From: Sipunculus nudus
Taxonomy: Eukaryota; Annelida; Sipuncula; Golfingiida; Sipunculidae
Direction: 5' to 3'
NCBI GenBank assembly: GCA_026874595.1
Contig: CM049314.1
Coordinates: 12,826,729-12,890,728, forward strand
Length of the DNA stretch: 64,000 bases
Shown: positions 23,641 through 36,578 of the stretch, piece after piece
Numbering within the stretch: the stretch's first letter is position 1
Layout: each line of letters begins with the position of its first letter
Notes under the pieces: model-generated
The model's database searches: none
What the model was told of the DNA's origin: nothing
What the model saw: only the letters and a program-made list of their open reading frames with translations
Program-made: the position numbers and the translations under genes

Positions 23641-24410
23641 GGCTTATTGTGCTTCAGGATAGGACTTAGAAATTTTCGAAGGGAACAAAAATGCTGCAGA
23701 AACTTCTAAGTCCCAACTCTTTATGTTTTTCAAACAAAATGAAGTAAATTGAATAAATAATGAAGAAGTATGGTAATATGGGAGTCAAAATAACCAGCTT
23801 CCTCAGAATTTTAAGTATATTGAAAAAAGATACTAATAATTAGGAATTATATTCTGCTACTTTTTTATCTGATTTATTCCTTAAGTGATGTAAACATTTA
23901 ACACTAGTATTCAGAAAAAGTATGCAGAAAAAGATAATTTAATCAAAACACAATATAAAAATACATATTGTTTATATTTTGTGGCATTTATATATTATAA
24001 GAAACATTATTTCTTTTGGATTCTGTAGTTTATATACAAGTACTTCAGAATCCCATTACCACTGATAACTACTTCATAAATACAGAATATTAAATTGGGT
24101 ATTGATGTGGTATGCTACTGACCAATTATGGTAAACCCTAAACATTATCCTAATATTTCATTGGATTTATAATTATATAGTTCTAACAGCTAAAACACAC
24201 CTGCCTTCAAGCTGTAAAATATTGCCATACAAAATCAACAATATTTATCAAAGCAAATGTCTGCATCCTTATAGTGACAATAACCAGAATTCTTCAGGCT
24301 CAGTAATGAGTAGTAATACTGTATTCACAGATATATGTAACACCCCTCCCCCCCCCCCCCCCCCCATGACTGTTACTGATAAGGCCAAGGTCTATAGCTG
24401 GCTGGCTCAG

Positions 24411-26640
24411 CTGTACTTGCTGTGTTCCCCGGGACAAAGAGATTGCATTCCTGTGTGAATTACAACATCCGGTAACCGTTGGGATCATATTTGGAACAAG
24501 CTGGGTTTGTCAACCAGAAGGGGAATTTATAGCTGAAAAATGTCTCATTGGTGAGTACTCTGGCATTATTTCAGTTCTTTTTGCATGTTTAAATCAGTGA
24601 TAGTATAAAGATGACTTTCACTCATCTTAATTGTTTTGCCCTGAAAATACACAATTATGTGTTTCATTCTCTATTAGGTGGTCCATATTTACAAAATACC
24701 AGCTCCTGTCAAAAGCTAAAGCTGTTGCCTCTATTTAGTGACAATGTGCATGTTCTATACATCAACATAAAGCTAAGAACATGCCCTTTTTAGTGATGCT
24801 ATTTGTAGTTGGGTGTACATGTTCATGTAATTTCTGAATGTCCCTGTGACATGATCACATAAAGCTTATGTGCTAGAGTGCTCAAGAGTCATAAAGTGGT
24901 TAAGAATGGTTCATTTCACATGCTCAAAAGTTTTTCTTTTTCTAAAAAAAAGTAAACATTTTTTAAACACTATTGCTCATTGCTGGTGTTATACAATCTG
25001 TATCAATTTTGATGGATGCTTTGAAACACAACCATTTTTGGATCAAATTGAAGCATAGCCGCATGAATCATTATTTGTGGCTGATATTTGGCCCAAAACA
25101 AGGTCAATTGAGATGTAAACAGAGAATCCACCAAGTCCGTTTCTTCAGAAGGCATTAGTTCGATCAGTATAAATTGGCAGTTTTAACATGTTTTAGGCAA
25201 GAATAAGGCCCACCAATAACAATTAATGTGATTGTGATTAAAGAGAGGTTTGCTGTACCTTGTCCAAACATTTCAACTAGTCATGTAATTTTTACTTAGG
25301 AGTCAATCACACAAATGCCCATAAAATTAAGCTTTATTTTTGTAATTTTGTGTGTGTCATAACCACCACTGAATTAAACATTGACCCTGTCCCATAAACA
25401 CAATATGTTTCACAACAATCCATGAAGTCATTCATTTGTATGAATTTAATCAGAATGTGACATCATAAGGTCAAGGACACTCATGCATAGGTTTAATTAT
25501 ATGAGCATATGTTTATTGAACTTTGTTCCTTGACTATTTTTCATTTAAGGTTTCATCGGACACTACACTTTGTTTCACAAAAGATGATTTCATTAGGTAC
25601 TCTTTTGATTCCCAAAGAGAAATCAAATCCGGTTCAATTTACAGGTCAATCAAAAGTGGATATTTTTGGTCCACCTTGAATGATTTCTTAGTGCCATTTC
25701 ACCATTAAAGGTCAAGATGTCATTTTTAACATTACTGACAACCAATATATCATTGATGTACTGTTTTAGTTCTTTGATTTGATGTGAGGCCCTTTTTTAG
25801 TCCATTTGTCTACTTAAATGTCAAAATATACAAGACTCCATGTTCTTAATAATTTATTTCCAACAACCTTTGATTCTATGATTTGGTTTCTTTACTTTTC
25901 TTAGAACCAGTATGAAGAAATGGTGGTAAAAGTATAAGAATAGCCTAGATATCTCCAGCCCTTGCAAGAACTGTCTGGTAAGCATATTCAGTTTATTATA
26001 TAAAGTAACATTTTAATCTTTTAGCATATGGGCAATGTTATGATTTGTAAGTTTTTTTTTATCAAATAGCTGGAGCATACAATATTTGAAGTAAAAATTT
26101 GGTGGTTAACATTCATGTATTATGCTTGCTTACATGTTAAAATTGTTTCAACTGAGTAACCTACTTTCTGAATCTACGAGCATCTTTAGGCCACAGTATC
26201 TGTCCTGTGACCAGTATATTTGATAATCTGTATTGTTTGTATATATTCTGCATATAAACTGGAAAACTCTTCCTGTGTTAGTAATTGAGAAGTCCAACTC
26301 TATTTACTTATAATCCTAAATGTTTAACAGGCATATTTTCAGAACATTTACAACCCTTAGATAGAGAGCAGATGTACTTTCAGTGATATAAAAGTCTTTT
26401 CTTTTTTGACTTGTGGGTTGCGTCCAGATAAGGTAAACTAATGTTAATGTTAAGAAAAGCAATACTAAGCATCAATGTGAAAAGATTATCTTTAAGCTTA
26501 TTTAATTAAATAATTACTGTGAGCAATAATGACTATATGTGTATTCTAAGACTGGTAACATTTGTTTTTACAGGTCAAACAGGAATAGAAGGAAAAGGAT
26601 TTAGAGTGTGGCAAGGGTGTATATTTCCTTCCAGCCTTCA
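24411..26640 (+). other. Three exon-like segments inside the 4.08 kb transposon
   Basis: Segment 1 (24411-24550) follows a CTCAG and ends CATTG|GTGAGT; one frame reads VTVGIIFGTSWVCQPEGEF. Segment 2 (25905-25977) lies between a good pyrimidine-rich acceptor (TTTACTTTTCTTAG) and CTG|GTAAGC. Segment 3 starts at 26574 after TGTTTTTACAG. Joined in phase they meet a stop in segment 2, so this is at best a decayed gene or a captured exon set. I do not recognise the protein. Confidence 0.3.
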
Positions 26641-26999
26641 TTCTCTAAAATGACAAGACTCTCAAATCTGACTGAACCAGGGAGTGTTAAAAATCTTATG
26701 AAAAATATTATTTTCAGTTTAAAATTGTGTAAATAAACATTAATTTTGGATACTGTGTTTTCATACTTTTTTGTTTCATGTGTTTGCATCCATATGACTG
26801 TATGAAGTTGATGACCCCCAGTGTGACTGCAGGCGAGCTTTGATTTCAAGGAACTGCACAGTGCAAGAAGCTCACCACACAAACACACACACACAAACCT
26901 TTATTTCTATGAAATAAAGAAAAGAGTAAACACTTTTCTAAACAGAACATACAACAGAAAATAATTGAGCTTTTGACAAACAGCACTGAAGGTGCATAC

Positions 27000-27390
27000 A
27001 CTGGACTTATATGTGAGTTATATGTCACTTATAAGGGACATATATGGCACTTATAGGTCCCATATATGTCCCATATATGTGACATATATGGGAGTTATAA
27101 GGCACATATATGGGACATATATGGGAGTTATAAGGCACATATATGGGACATATATGGGAGTTATAAGGGACCTATATGTGGAAGCCTTATAAGTGACATA
27201 TAAGGCCCATATATGTGACATATAAGGCTCCTACCTAATTTGCATATAAAATCCATATACCAGACATATATGTGACATATATGGGAGTTATAGGGTTGGA
27301 TATAAGGGACATATATGGCACATATATGTGCCTTATATGTGCCTTATATGTCCCATATAACGTTCACATATATGGCACTTATAAAAATTT
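27000..27390. repeat. Right subterminal array of the 4.08 kb transposon
   Basis: Near-perfect tandem units around CATATATGGGACATATATGG plus GAGTTATAAGG (27085-27175) with flanking degenerate units. Many words are their own complement, so the array can fold on itself. Confidence 0.9.
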
Positions 27391-28041
27391 TCGGTAAGGG
27401 ACGGTTTCAAAACGTGCCACATCTACGGACGGACGGACGAACGGACGGACGGACGGACGGACGGACGGACAGACGGACGGACGACGGACAATGGACCACG
27501 ACTATAGCTCAGATGACTTATAGTCAGCTGAGCTAAAAAATTGATTATTCACTGAGGAAAAGTTTATTAATGCTATAAGCATCCTAGAAATAATTAATGA
27601 AGGTTAAAATTGGCTTATCACCAGTCGAAGGTGTCTAAGACAGATCTAGTGTGCGTCTGTGTATTCCATTTAATGCTTTGCCTGGTCTATATCTTTAGTA
27701 AGTAAAAGATACCAAATGATATTGGTGTGACACTAAATATTTGTCCACCAATAGTACAAACTCAGACCACCTACCCAAGCAAGTCAGATATTACATCAAT
27801 AAACAATAAATTATCCACTGCATGGTAGTTTTGTTTCTCAGATTGTTTTTTCAATGACATAAATTCAGTCCTTACTATTATAATGTATCAATTAAGTGTC
27901 ATATGGACATAGTTTACTGCAGCAATAAGGATTTTTAATAAAGAACATCTCCTGACTAAAGACTTTAGTATCATGACCTTTTGAGCTGGCTGTGAATTTT
28001 TACCATTACTCAGTTGCTTTTTTCATCTCTGTCATCCACAG

Positions 28042-28184
28042 GACATAAATGATATACTCAAATGCCATCAACCCGATGGTGATGCCATACTCCTTGAGTA
28101 TGAGGAAAAGAACAGACTATCCAAAGCATCAAGGATTTAACTGGTGCAAATATCTGTCAATATGCTTATCCAGAGATGCCACGA
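28042..28184 (+). CDS. Exon 3 of the SAMD3-like gene, with in-frame TAA
   Basis: The acceptor is CATCCACAG and the donor is GA|GTAAGT. It is entered in phase 0 and left with two bases of a split codon, matching the next exon. It encodes DINDILKCHQPDGDAILLEY, a basic helix, then LVQISVNMLIQRCH, which fits the ...R-x-x-LV-x-I-x-V-x-x-L helix of SAMD3-like proteins. A TAA at 28138-28140 falls exactly between the conserved R and LV, where relatives have an ordinary residue, so this copy is interrupted by what is probably a point change. Confidence 0.75.
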
Positions 28185-28387
28185 GTAAGTGTTTTCACCA
28201 GTTCATTTTCAGCCCTTGCAAAGTTGTCATGTTAGTTTTCAAGGCTGTTGCACACTCATCATATTTTCAATAAACAACCAAACAATTGAGAAGGTACATC
28301 ATCATCGCCTTTGGCAATTTTATCAGACGAGTGCAGCATGCTCCGTGGTACAAAACAAGTTGGTTATAAAAATGCCTAAAGAATATA

Positions 28388-28393
28388 TATATG

Positions 28394-28452
<59 letters not shown>
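28388..28452. repeat. (AT)n microsatellite at an element boundary
   Basis: About 55 bases of AT repeat abut the reversed hairpin end of the next element. The apparent coding frame across it is an artefact. Confidence 0.95.
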
Positions 28453-28455
<3 letters not shown>

Positions 28456-30028
28456 AGCTCAGCTGACTATAAGTCATTGAGCTTCAGTCGTGGTCCTTTG
28501 TCTGTCGTCTGTCCATCCCGGATCCGTCTGTCTGTTAGACTGGCACGTTTTGACAATGTTAGACCTATGTATCCAAAATGTTGCATAGTGTTAGTTGTCC
28601 CAAAGATCTCCTACCAAACCAAAAATTTTCCGAGAAATTAATGAAAAACATTCAATTTTCCATTAAAACCCATAATCACATTTTAGAACTGCCTGATATC
28701 AAAACTATATCAAAACCTTCTGGTCACTGGATGTCAGCTTTGCTAGGATGCCTGATTTGTAATGGTTCACTGTGGAAAATCCCCTGCTGTGCCAGGTGTA
28801 CAATTATTTTCATATAGCCCCCCCCCCCCCCCCCAAGGAATTGTTATTGCTTGCATTGTGTTTCCTGAACTGTAATGCTGTTTCCACTTTAATATACAAA
28901 ACTTTTGAAATAGTAATTCAAGGAATGACCCAGAAGATGACTTGTAAGGCCTGAAAAAGTTCTTTGTTTCCGGTAACCCTACCTACTCCAAAAAAAAATC
29001 TTGCTAGTCTAAAAATTTTATTGACAGTTTGAGCCATGGGGCACAAAATGTCACGTCAAACATCCTGTATTATAGCTGTATAAGTCACAAATTACAGCCA
29101 ATCTATCACAGTAATGATTCTGTCACTTATTCTATGATATTTTTCAACTTATAACATTAAATTAGCATGTGTTTGTGAAGAAGTTGATGCAAAATCAGTG
29201 ATATCTGATAGTTTTGAACCTTGCAATGTGAGAATTAATTTAATCTTAGCAACAGCAGCAAAATATCATCGGAACATTTTCTCCTAAAAAGCCTGTTTTA
29301 TACGGTGTCTTAAAAAAAAATATTAAAAATAAAATAAATGCCCTACCTACCTACTCTAAATTTTTCACCACTGTAATCGGAAACAAAGAAATTTTTTTTA
29401 GGCCTAATGTAGCTTTTTAAAATGATTTTTCTTTTAAATAATTTGAGATACATGATGTTGCAATTTAGAATTATGAATTAACATTTATGTTCAGATATAA
29501 ATGTTATATTGGAAATGTATAAAAATTCTAAAAAAAATGATGTAACAAAAAATGAGGATCTAATGCAAACATTTGTTTTTCATACCTCAGCAGAATTGGA
29601 AATAAGGCTTTGGTTGTCCTGTATACATGTATATGCAGAGGTGTTGTAATTCCTACCATTCCCCCTCCCCTGCCACTGAGTCCTTGCACCTGTGCACTAG
29701 GGACATTAGATCTTTTATAAATTTATGTATATTTAATAATATATTATAAACAAATGATTGAACATATGTATAAATTGTTTAACTGTCAACAATTTATCAA
29801 AAATCAACCAATGATCATGGTAATAGTAAAGCTCTTGTGGTCACATAAGGCTCACTTGGTTAGGCCACAAAATATTTTTTACAAGTTCTTACTCATCAGT
29901 ACAGACCAATCATATCAACCAACCATGGCCTGTATTACCTTTTCCTTAGAGACTTCATCTCCATTTGATATCTAGATTTTTAAATTCAAGGTCAACTACA
30001 GCTGAGCACAGTGACCCATGGGTCCCTT
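28453..30028 (-). mobile_element. Palindrome-ended element, core A, minus orientation
   Basis: The reversed hairpin end TTTAGCTCAGCTGACTATAA starts at 28453, with GTCTGTCGTCTGTCC (microsatellite complement) next to it. The reversed other end GTGACCCATGGGTCCCTT finishes at about 30028. The core holds a C-tract at 28819-28834, the complement of the G-tract at 9097, and a segment at 29700-29990 matching the complement of 8165-8430. Confidence 0.8.
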
Positions 30029-30519
30029 CGTTTTCAGCTTTGGTTAATGGATTCTTATTAAATTGTGCATGCTTTTGATCTTAGGTAATTTGCCTAAAGT
30101 TGTAAGTGTGATGGTTCCATTGGCATTTTCTAAATTTACACATTTTTTATCCATTGCATATTTTTTGTATGAATAAGAAAGCTGTATCTTGACTTTGCCT
30201 GTTTGACTATCCCACACTTTGAATATTAGTGACCTTGAAAGGTCAAAATTAATTGAAGAAAATTGTCAAGTGTTGGACTTTATGTCAGAAGTAGATATTT
30301 TTTTATTATAATTGATTTTTAACTGCCAAATATAACTAAATAAAGTGTAATTTGATGATGCAGGCTAAACTTATAGAACCCTTCGTTTTTTTCACGTGTA
30401 CACAAATTTGGTACAGATGAGCACTTGACACTTATGGCCTTGTTTGTTGTTGTAAGGTATTGACATTCAAGTATTAAAGGATTGGCCTGTAACTTACACA
30501 TTTCACATTCATGTTTCAG

Positions 30520-30619
30520 GGCTGGTCAGAACTGGCCAAGATCTCAGGACAAGCACAGGCTGGCAGACTCGATTGTGCAAGTGTTCCCCAACCTCAAGTG
30601 TGATTCACTCAGTGGCTAT
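30520..30619 (+). CDS. Exon 4 of the SAMD3-like gene
   Basis: The acceptor is CATGTTTCAG and the donor is CTAT|GTAAGT. The first base completes the Glu codon begun in exon 3; 33 codons follow and end in phase 0. The peptide RLADSIVQVFPNLKCDSLSG fits the ...A-x-x-IV-x-x-FP-x-LKD motif of the family. The frame is open throughout. Confidence 0.8.
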
Positions 30620-30761
30620 GTAAGTTTCACATGAATCCTGTATTCTGAAAATATCTGCCACCAATGTTAAAGTGAAAAACACTATCATCATCAGGTGCAA
30701 CATTATATCCAAGTAAATATCCAAGTGAAATGGAAGCCACTTGCAACGACTGCTGTTCTGT

Positions 30762-31250
30762 TTTTAGCTCAGCTGACTATAAGTCAACTGAGCTATGGCA
30801 AATACATAGTGTCCATCATCCGTCATCCGTCTGTCCGTTAGACAGGCTCGTTTCGCAACCCTGGGGCTACAAACTTCTAATTTAGGATTTCAGTTCCTTT
30901 GAGCAAGTTCTCCTGCCAAACCTTAAACTAGGTCATTGTTACCTCATTTGCAGATGCTACAGGTAGAAAACAAGAATCTGACAGTTAAAGGCAATAGCAG
31001 CTCTTTCAAATGGGCATCCTGGTACTTGTTTGGGCAAAAGACTAACACTTTGGCATATGCACTTGTTAATAAATGTTTTAAGTCCACATGAGTAACTGGA
31101 TCACTGCAGTGGAATTTGAAGAAAATCAGGCCCAAACATAGCACCCCTAGGATTCTGTCAGTCAAAATGAACATGGGGCAGATATCATAATCCCTGGCGC
31201 TACTGACTTCAAGTTCAGGACATAAATACCTTAGACTAAGATAGATTTTG
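30762..31250 (-). mobile_element. Truncated palindrome-ended element (hairpin end, reversed)
   Basis: TTTTTAGCTCAGCTGACTAT at 30762, then a GTCCATCATCCGTCATCCG stretch in the microsatellite position and TTAGACAGGCTCGTTTCG. No other end is found before the next exon, so the right limit is arbitrary. Confidence 0.6.
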
Positions 31251-32463
31251 AAACTTGAAATTTGCTCACTGTTACGTTTTTGTAAAAGTTATGGCCTTTT
31301 ATTTTTACCCCTAAAAATTTCAGTCACTTTAAACATTGCAAGTTTTTTTTTTACTAATGATGATACAACAAAGATAGCTTGTCATGGTAGAGGTCTACTG
31401 TTTCTTGAAATTTGAGATTCTGTGTTACTGAAATTGATGATTTTTTCGAGCATTTGAGTAGACCTACTATGCTGCCAAGCAGTCCAGCCCTCTCCTCCAC
31501 CTCCCCCCACCACTAGCTGGCTGGCTCTAGTGTCATACACAATGTGCCTCACATTCATATTCAGCTGATATATATATATATATATATATATATGTTCTCA
31601 GTCTCTTCACTCACTTTATCATTTTGACACAAAATTCAGTTTCTTTGAACCATTTCTCAGATACACACTTTGACCCTGTTCTTTCACTTATACTATCCTC
31701 TTCAATCTGTCACTCTCCTTGTGTGCTCAGTCACTCTTCCCAGAATCAAAACTCTCCATAAAAAGATGTCAGACCAATATATATATAACTAAGACTAATA
31801 AGCATTTGTTAATATGAGTGCCATCCCTATGATCCAGTTCCACTTCCATTACTATAAAGGATTTACACATTACACCACCCACATCTAATCAAGAACCCAG
31901 TGCTACAAAGTTATTGGGTATATCCCAATGTGCCAGTCAATTATCTCTTGAGCGAACTGTCCTAATTAACACCAAATTGGCTGGCAGCTCTTTAATTTTA
32001 ATCAAGACAAATAAGCCCATGGATGAATACATTATAAAGCTGCATGGATACATAGGAAAATCTAACAATAGTGGCATTCAGTAATTGCATTCAAGGTACA
32101 AGAGAAAGCTTGGTACAGTCCTGGCATTACTGTGAGATAGATGTCACTTTTGTTCCTAACCAGTAATTTATTCACAAATAGTAAAATATATGGTGTTGAT
32201 ATATAAAGATGTTGAATACATGTTTCTGCTTTTTGAGATGTAATGTTAAATGGCTTTTAACAAGTGAATCAATTTTCTAATGGAGATACCAATTTGTGAT
32301 ACAACTTTGAAGTATTTGCTACAGAGGATGTGTAACTGCTGACATGAAAGACATCTATAGGTCTCATATAGTAGTGACATGCTTGGTAAATGACAATGCA
32401 AATAAACATTTTGTCAATGCTTGTATAGCAATTTCATGAGAGACTGTATCCACATTGTTTCAG
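31251..32463. other. Intron DNA, no gene; (TA)n at 31568-31593
   Basis: AT-rich intron between exons 4 and 5. Apart from a short (TA)n and C-rich patches near 31490 nothing is recognised. Confidence 0.5.
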
Positions 32464-32623
32464 GACCACTTCTACATCCCTGGGAATGGGAAGAATCCAG
32501 CAGTTGGGTACATACAAGAAAGACTCTGCAACATCCAAAGAAAGCTAAGCAAGCAGAAAGGAGGAAGGGCTGCGAAAGGGCTGGCACCCATCTCACCTTC
32601 AACTAAAGGCATCACTGTTGCAG
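32464..32623 (+). CDS. Exon 5 of the SAMD3-like gene
   Basis: It follows TTGTTTCAG, enters in phase 0 and ends G|GTTAGC with one base of a split Val codon. The peptide DHFYIPGNGKNPAVGYIQER continues to a LCNIQRKLSKQK helix, corresponding to the HFY...GYLE-x-RLKN-x-Q-R-x-L motif of relatives. A basic, Gly/Ala/Ser-rich linker follows. The frame is intact. An L1-like element sits 142 bases downstream in the same intron. Confidence 0.8.
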
Positions 32624-32765
32624 GTTAGCTTTTAAATGGAGAAAATTACTTTTAGCCTGCTATAAAACATTGTTTGGAATATATATACTGATGTATACTA
32701 CAGTTAGGTCCTACAGAAAGTCATTCAGTTTTGAGTTTGGTAATAGAAATAAAGATGAAATAAAA

Positions 32766-35700
32766 GAGGGGTATGTACATTAATTAAAAACAAAACTGCC
32801 TTAGAGATAAAAGCGGTAAGACGGGATAATCATGGGAGATATTTAATTATTAATACAATAATAGGTCAACATGAGATCTCCTTTGTTAACATATATGCAC
32901 CAAATAAGGATGAACCCTGCTTCTTTGAGGAACTTATTAATGTTATCAGCACCAATTGTACAGGCAGTTTAATAATAGGTGGAGATTTTAATTTAATTCT
33001 TAATCCAAACTTAGATAAAAAGGGCGGGCATTCTAAAAGTCACATGAAATCTAGACAAGTGATAAGCCATTGGATAGAATTAGAACAGTTATCTGATATC
33101 TGGAGATTACAACATCCCAACCATTTAGAATATACATGGCATAGATATCTTCCTAAACCAGTATTTTGCAGACTTGACTTCTTTCTAATTAGTGATAGCC
33201 TAATAAGTTGTATAAACCAATCTGATATTGAAGCTGGGTATAAAAGTGACCACTCTTTGATTAAAATAAATATGGCAATAACAGAACATAAGAATGGACC
33301 AGGTTTCTGGAAAATGAATTGTTCATTATTAAAGGATCAAAGTTATATCTCCAAAATAAAAGAGTGTATAAAAGACACTATTAACAATAATAAAGGAACA
33401 AATCCATCATTAATGTGGGATACTTTAAAATGTCAGATATGAGGAGAAACAATAGCATATGCAGCCTACAAGAAAAAAGTACAAACACAACAAATTAAAC
33501 ATTCAGAAAGGTTAATTCATCAACTACAGACTATATATAACACAACAGGTGATACTAAAGATAAAGAAAATTGGGAAGTACCAGTTAATAACCATAAAGA
33601 GTTTGTTGAAGAGAAAACAAGAGGAGCAATTATAAGATGTAGAACCACCTGGTATACAGAGGGGGACAAACCGACTAAATATTTTCTTAACTTAGAAAAA
33701 AGAAACTTTAATCGAAAATCCATAATAAAACTCAAAGATAAACAAGGTAGAATAATAATAGAACCCAAAGAGATATTAAATGAGGAACTACAATTTTATA
33801 CAAATTTATATACAGCACAAGCCAAGTCTGATAATGTTAATAGGGATTTCTTTTTACTAGAAAATAATAAATTCTCAATGAAGAGGAAAGGACTTTTTGT
33901 GAAGAAGAATTTAAAATTGAAGAATTTAGAAACACTATTGATTCAATGGCCCTTAATAAGACTCCAGGCCCAGATGGGTTCCCAGTAGAATTTTATAAAA
34001 CATTTTGGTCTGATTTAAAAGAATATTTTATAAATGCTATAAGTAACTCATATAATAAAGGCTGCCTTCCACTCACTATGCGTCAAGGGATAATATGTCT
34101 CATTCCTAAGAGAGGTAAGGACCAACTTCTCTTGAAAAACTGGCGCCCCCTTTCTCTTCTTAATACCGATTATAAAATATTAGCAAAAACTTTAGCCAAT
34201 AAACTTAAATTAGTCTTACCTTCAATAATACATTCAGATCAAACTGGTTTCATGAAAAATCGATATATCGGAGAAAATATAATAAAAATTATAAGCATTA
34301 TCTCTCATTTAAAAAATAAAAAGATAGGAGGTTACCTGTTATCAGTTGATTTTGAAAAAGCATTTGATCAGTTAGAATGGCCTTATATTCAAGATGTTCT
34401 TCAAGCATTTAATTTTGGACCAATCCTTCGAAATTGGATTAAGATATTATATCATAATATTTTTAGCTGTGTTCTGAACAGAGGATGGGCCACTGATTTC
34501 TTCTCAGAAACAAGAGGTGTTAGACAGGGATGTCCCCTATCACCATACTTATTCATATTGGCAGCAGAAATACTAGCAAATGAAATAAGGAATAACTGTA
34601 AAATAAAAGGAGTAATAGTTGATCAGAAGGAACACAAAATTATTCAGTATGCAGATGACACTGTTTTAACTCTTACAGGAGGACCAATGTCAATCAAAGA
34701 AGTCTTGGATGTATTTAAAAGGTTTCAACAAATATCAGGTCTTAAAGTTAACATAGAAAAAACAACAATAATGCCGATAACAAACTATTTTTATAATCAG
34801 ACACAATTGAAAGACTTAGGTCTGTGTTGGTGTACTAATCCAGTTAAAATTTTAGGAATCTCAATTCATCCGGAATGGAAAAAATGATAGAAACTAACTA
34901 TAAAGAAATCCTTAGTAAAATTAAAACTATTATAAATATCTGGAGACAGAATTATGTCCTTGTCTGGAAGGATAACCATTGTGAAAACATGTATTATTTC
35001 ACAACTCATATATTTATTCCTTGTACTTCCTAAGCCATCACAAACTTATATTAAAGAAGTGGAAAGATTAATATTTAAATTTATATGGAATAACCAACCA
35101 GATAAGGTTAAGAGAAACACTTTAATAGCACCGAGAGATAAAGGAGGGTTAAATATGATTAATCTCAAAGCTAAGTTACAATCTTTAAAAATCTCATGGG
35201 TTACACGTTTTCTTAGTGGCTCTACTGAAAATGGTTGGAGACAGATTATTAATGTACAATTAAAAAATCTAGGTACATATATATTTAAATGTAACTTAAG
35301 AGTGAACGACTTAAAAGATTTGAATGTCTCTTGTGATCCATTCTGGAAAGAAGTACTCCAATCCTTGTGCAATTACAATTACACTAAGACGGTTTCTATA
35401 TATGAAATTCAGTCACAAACTTTGTGGTTTAACTCTCACATAAAAATAAATAACACAGTAATATTTTATAATAAATTATATAAGGCAGGGGTCAAAACAG
35501 TTTCAGACATTACTAAAAATGTGGGAAACAATGTAACATTTCTGACCTTTGAAGAATTAATAAGCAGATACAAATTAAGTCACTATTAACTTTATGCACT
35601 ACACAGGATTGCTGCATGCAGTCCCAGGAACTTGGAAAAAAGATATAAAGAATAACTCAAAGGTCCAACTGCAAGAACATAGGGTTGAAAAAATTTTAAG

Positions 35701-36578
35701 AATGAAAAATACTTCACGTTTCATCTACAGTGATTTAATAAATAACCTCTAAATTTTGCCAGTCAAATCAATGGAAAAGTGGACCAGAGAGTTAGAATTA
35801 CAAAACAATGAAATCATACTTAAAGCCTTCAAAAATATAACTAGTATTACCATTTCTGAGAAGCTAAGAACCTTTCAGTTTAAACTACTACATAGGATTC
35901 TACCTTTGAATCCCTTCCTCTATAAATTGAAAAATAGTGACACAGAATTGTGAACATTTTGCAAAAAAGATAGAGAGACATATTCTCATATATTTTATCA
36001 CTGTGAAATAACATACAGCTTAATATCTTATTTAAAAAAATGGTTGAGAGACATAGGCTTAGATATACACATGAGCAATTTCAGAAAAACCTTAATAATT
36101 ATGAACACTACCAACGACACCCTTCTAGATATTTTAATACTACTCTTTAAACATTTCGTATACACATGTAAGTGTAATGAAAAAATTCCTACGTTCTGTA
36201 TATATACAAACTACGTATTACAGATCTATAAAATAGAAGAAAATATAGCAAGAGCAAAAGGTAAAATAGTAATACATGACCAGAAATGGAAACAATTTAA
36301 AAATAAATATTTTAAAGAAAACCATTGCTGAAATAATACCTATCTTAAAGCAAAAACAAAAAAATACTTACCATGATTATTTCAATATGTTTATAATGTA
36401 CCCTGTCTGTATTTGTTGTTTATGTACATCCGGTTAGTGTGCATCAACCTTAGTGTGAATGTATACATGTATGCATGTTTTTGTTTTATGTACATTGTAT
36501 GATGATGTAAAATCATGTGTACTGTTTGTTACTGTATCTGTATTATATGTTCAATTAATAAAAAAGAAAAAAAAAAAA
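32766..36578 (+). mobile_element. 5'-truncated L1-like non-LTR retrotransposon with TSD
   Basis: ATGAAATAAAA occurs at 32755-32765 and again at 36579-36589, an 11-bp target-site duplication. The 3' end has AATAAA (about 36557) and an A-rich tail. The 5' end falls inside the endonuclease domain, the usual result of incomplete reverse transcription. The 3813-bp insert lies in the intron between exons 5 and 6 in the gene's sense direction. The short list of ORF defects and the intact duplication mark a relatively recent event. Confidence 0.93.
32800..36331 (+). pseudogene. L1-like ORF2: endonuclease end, reverse transcriptase, zinc knuckle
   Basis: Endonuclease part: SFVNIYAPN, SLIIGGDFNLIL and the final YKSDHSLI motif. 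A TGA at 33440-33442 interrupts a frame that otherwise continues (a CGA-to-TGA change would explain it). Reverse transcriptase in 33946-34887: NKTPGPDGFPVEFYK, NWRPLSLLNTDYKILAK, QTGFMKNRYIGENI, SVDFEKAFD (first Asp), RQGCPLSPYLFILAAE and QYADDTVL (catalytic DD). The C-terminal region 34954-35589 and later ends with a C-x2-C...H...C knuckle (about 35950-36010) whose first Cys neighbour is a stop. Frame breaks lie near 33865, 34885, 34950 and 35590. Confidence 0.92.

Larger units (their letters stand above)
23318..27400. mobile_element. 4.08 kb DNA transposon of unclear superfamily, CCCTTA ends
   Basis: It interrupts a core A element: host sequence GTCTTAC|ACGGTTTC shows AC on both sides (23316-23317, 27401-27402). 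The ends are CCCTTATGAAAATG and ATTTTCGGTAAGGG, imperfect inverted repeats of about 14 bp. Both ends are followed inward by about 0.3 kb of TATATGGGACATATAAGG-type repeats. The interior has no transposase, so it is non-autonomous or heavily decayed. A 2-bp duplication and dense subterminal repeats recall CACTA-type elements, but the ends are not CACTA. Confidence 0.8.
20844..27537 (+). mobile_element. Palindrome-ended element (core A), split by a 4.08 kb transposon
   Basis: The left end CAAGGGACCTATGGGTCACG is at 20844. The right hairpin end (GACTTATAGTCAGCTGAGCTA then A-run) finishes at about 27537 after an (ACGG)n tract (27425-27480). Two successive core A segments lie at about 22120-22630 and 22790-23317. 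At 23317 the core stops in mid-motif and resumes at 27401, where it reads on exactly as in the copy at 9900. Between 20930 and 22100 I see only AT-rich DNA with a run of ATTCATGAAT-like palindromes (21235-21300). Confidence 0.8.

Noticed and set aside
27315-27536. Open frame with repeated Thr-Asp-Gly-Arg
   Set aside because: Translation of the (ACGG)n microsatellite next to the hairpin end of a mobile element.
28189-28641. 150-codon + frame with a Tyr-Ile run
   Set aside because: It crosses an (AT)n microsatellite and a mobile-element border and is not conserved coding sequence.
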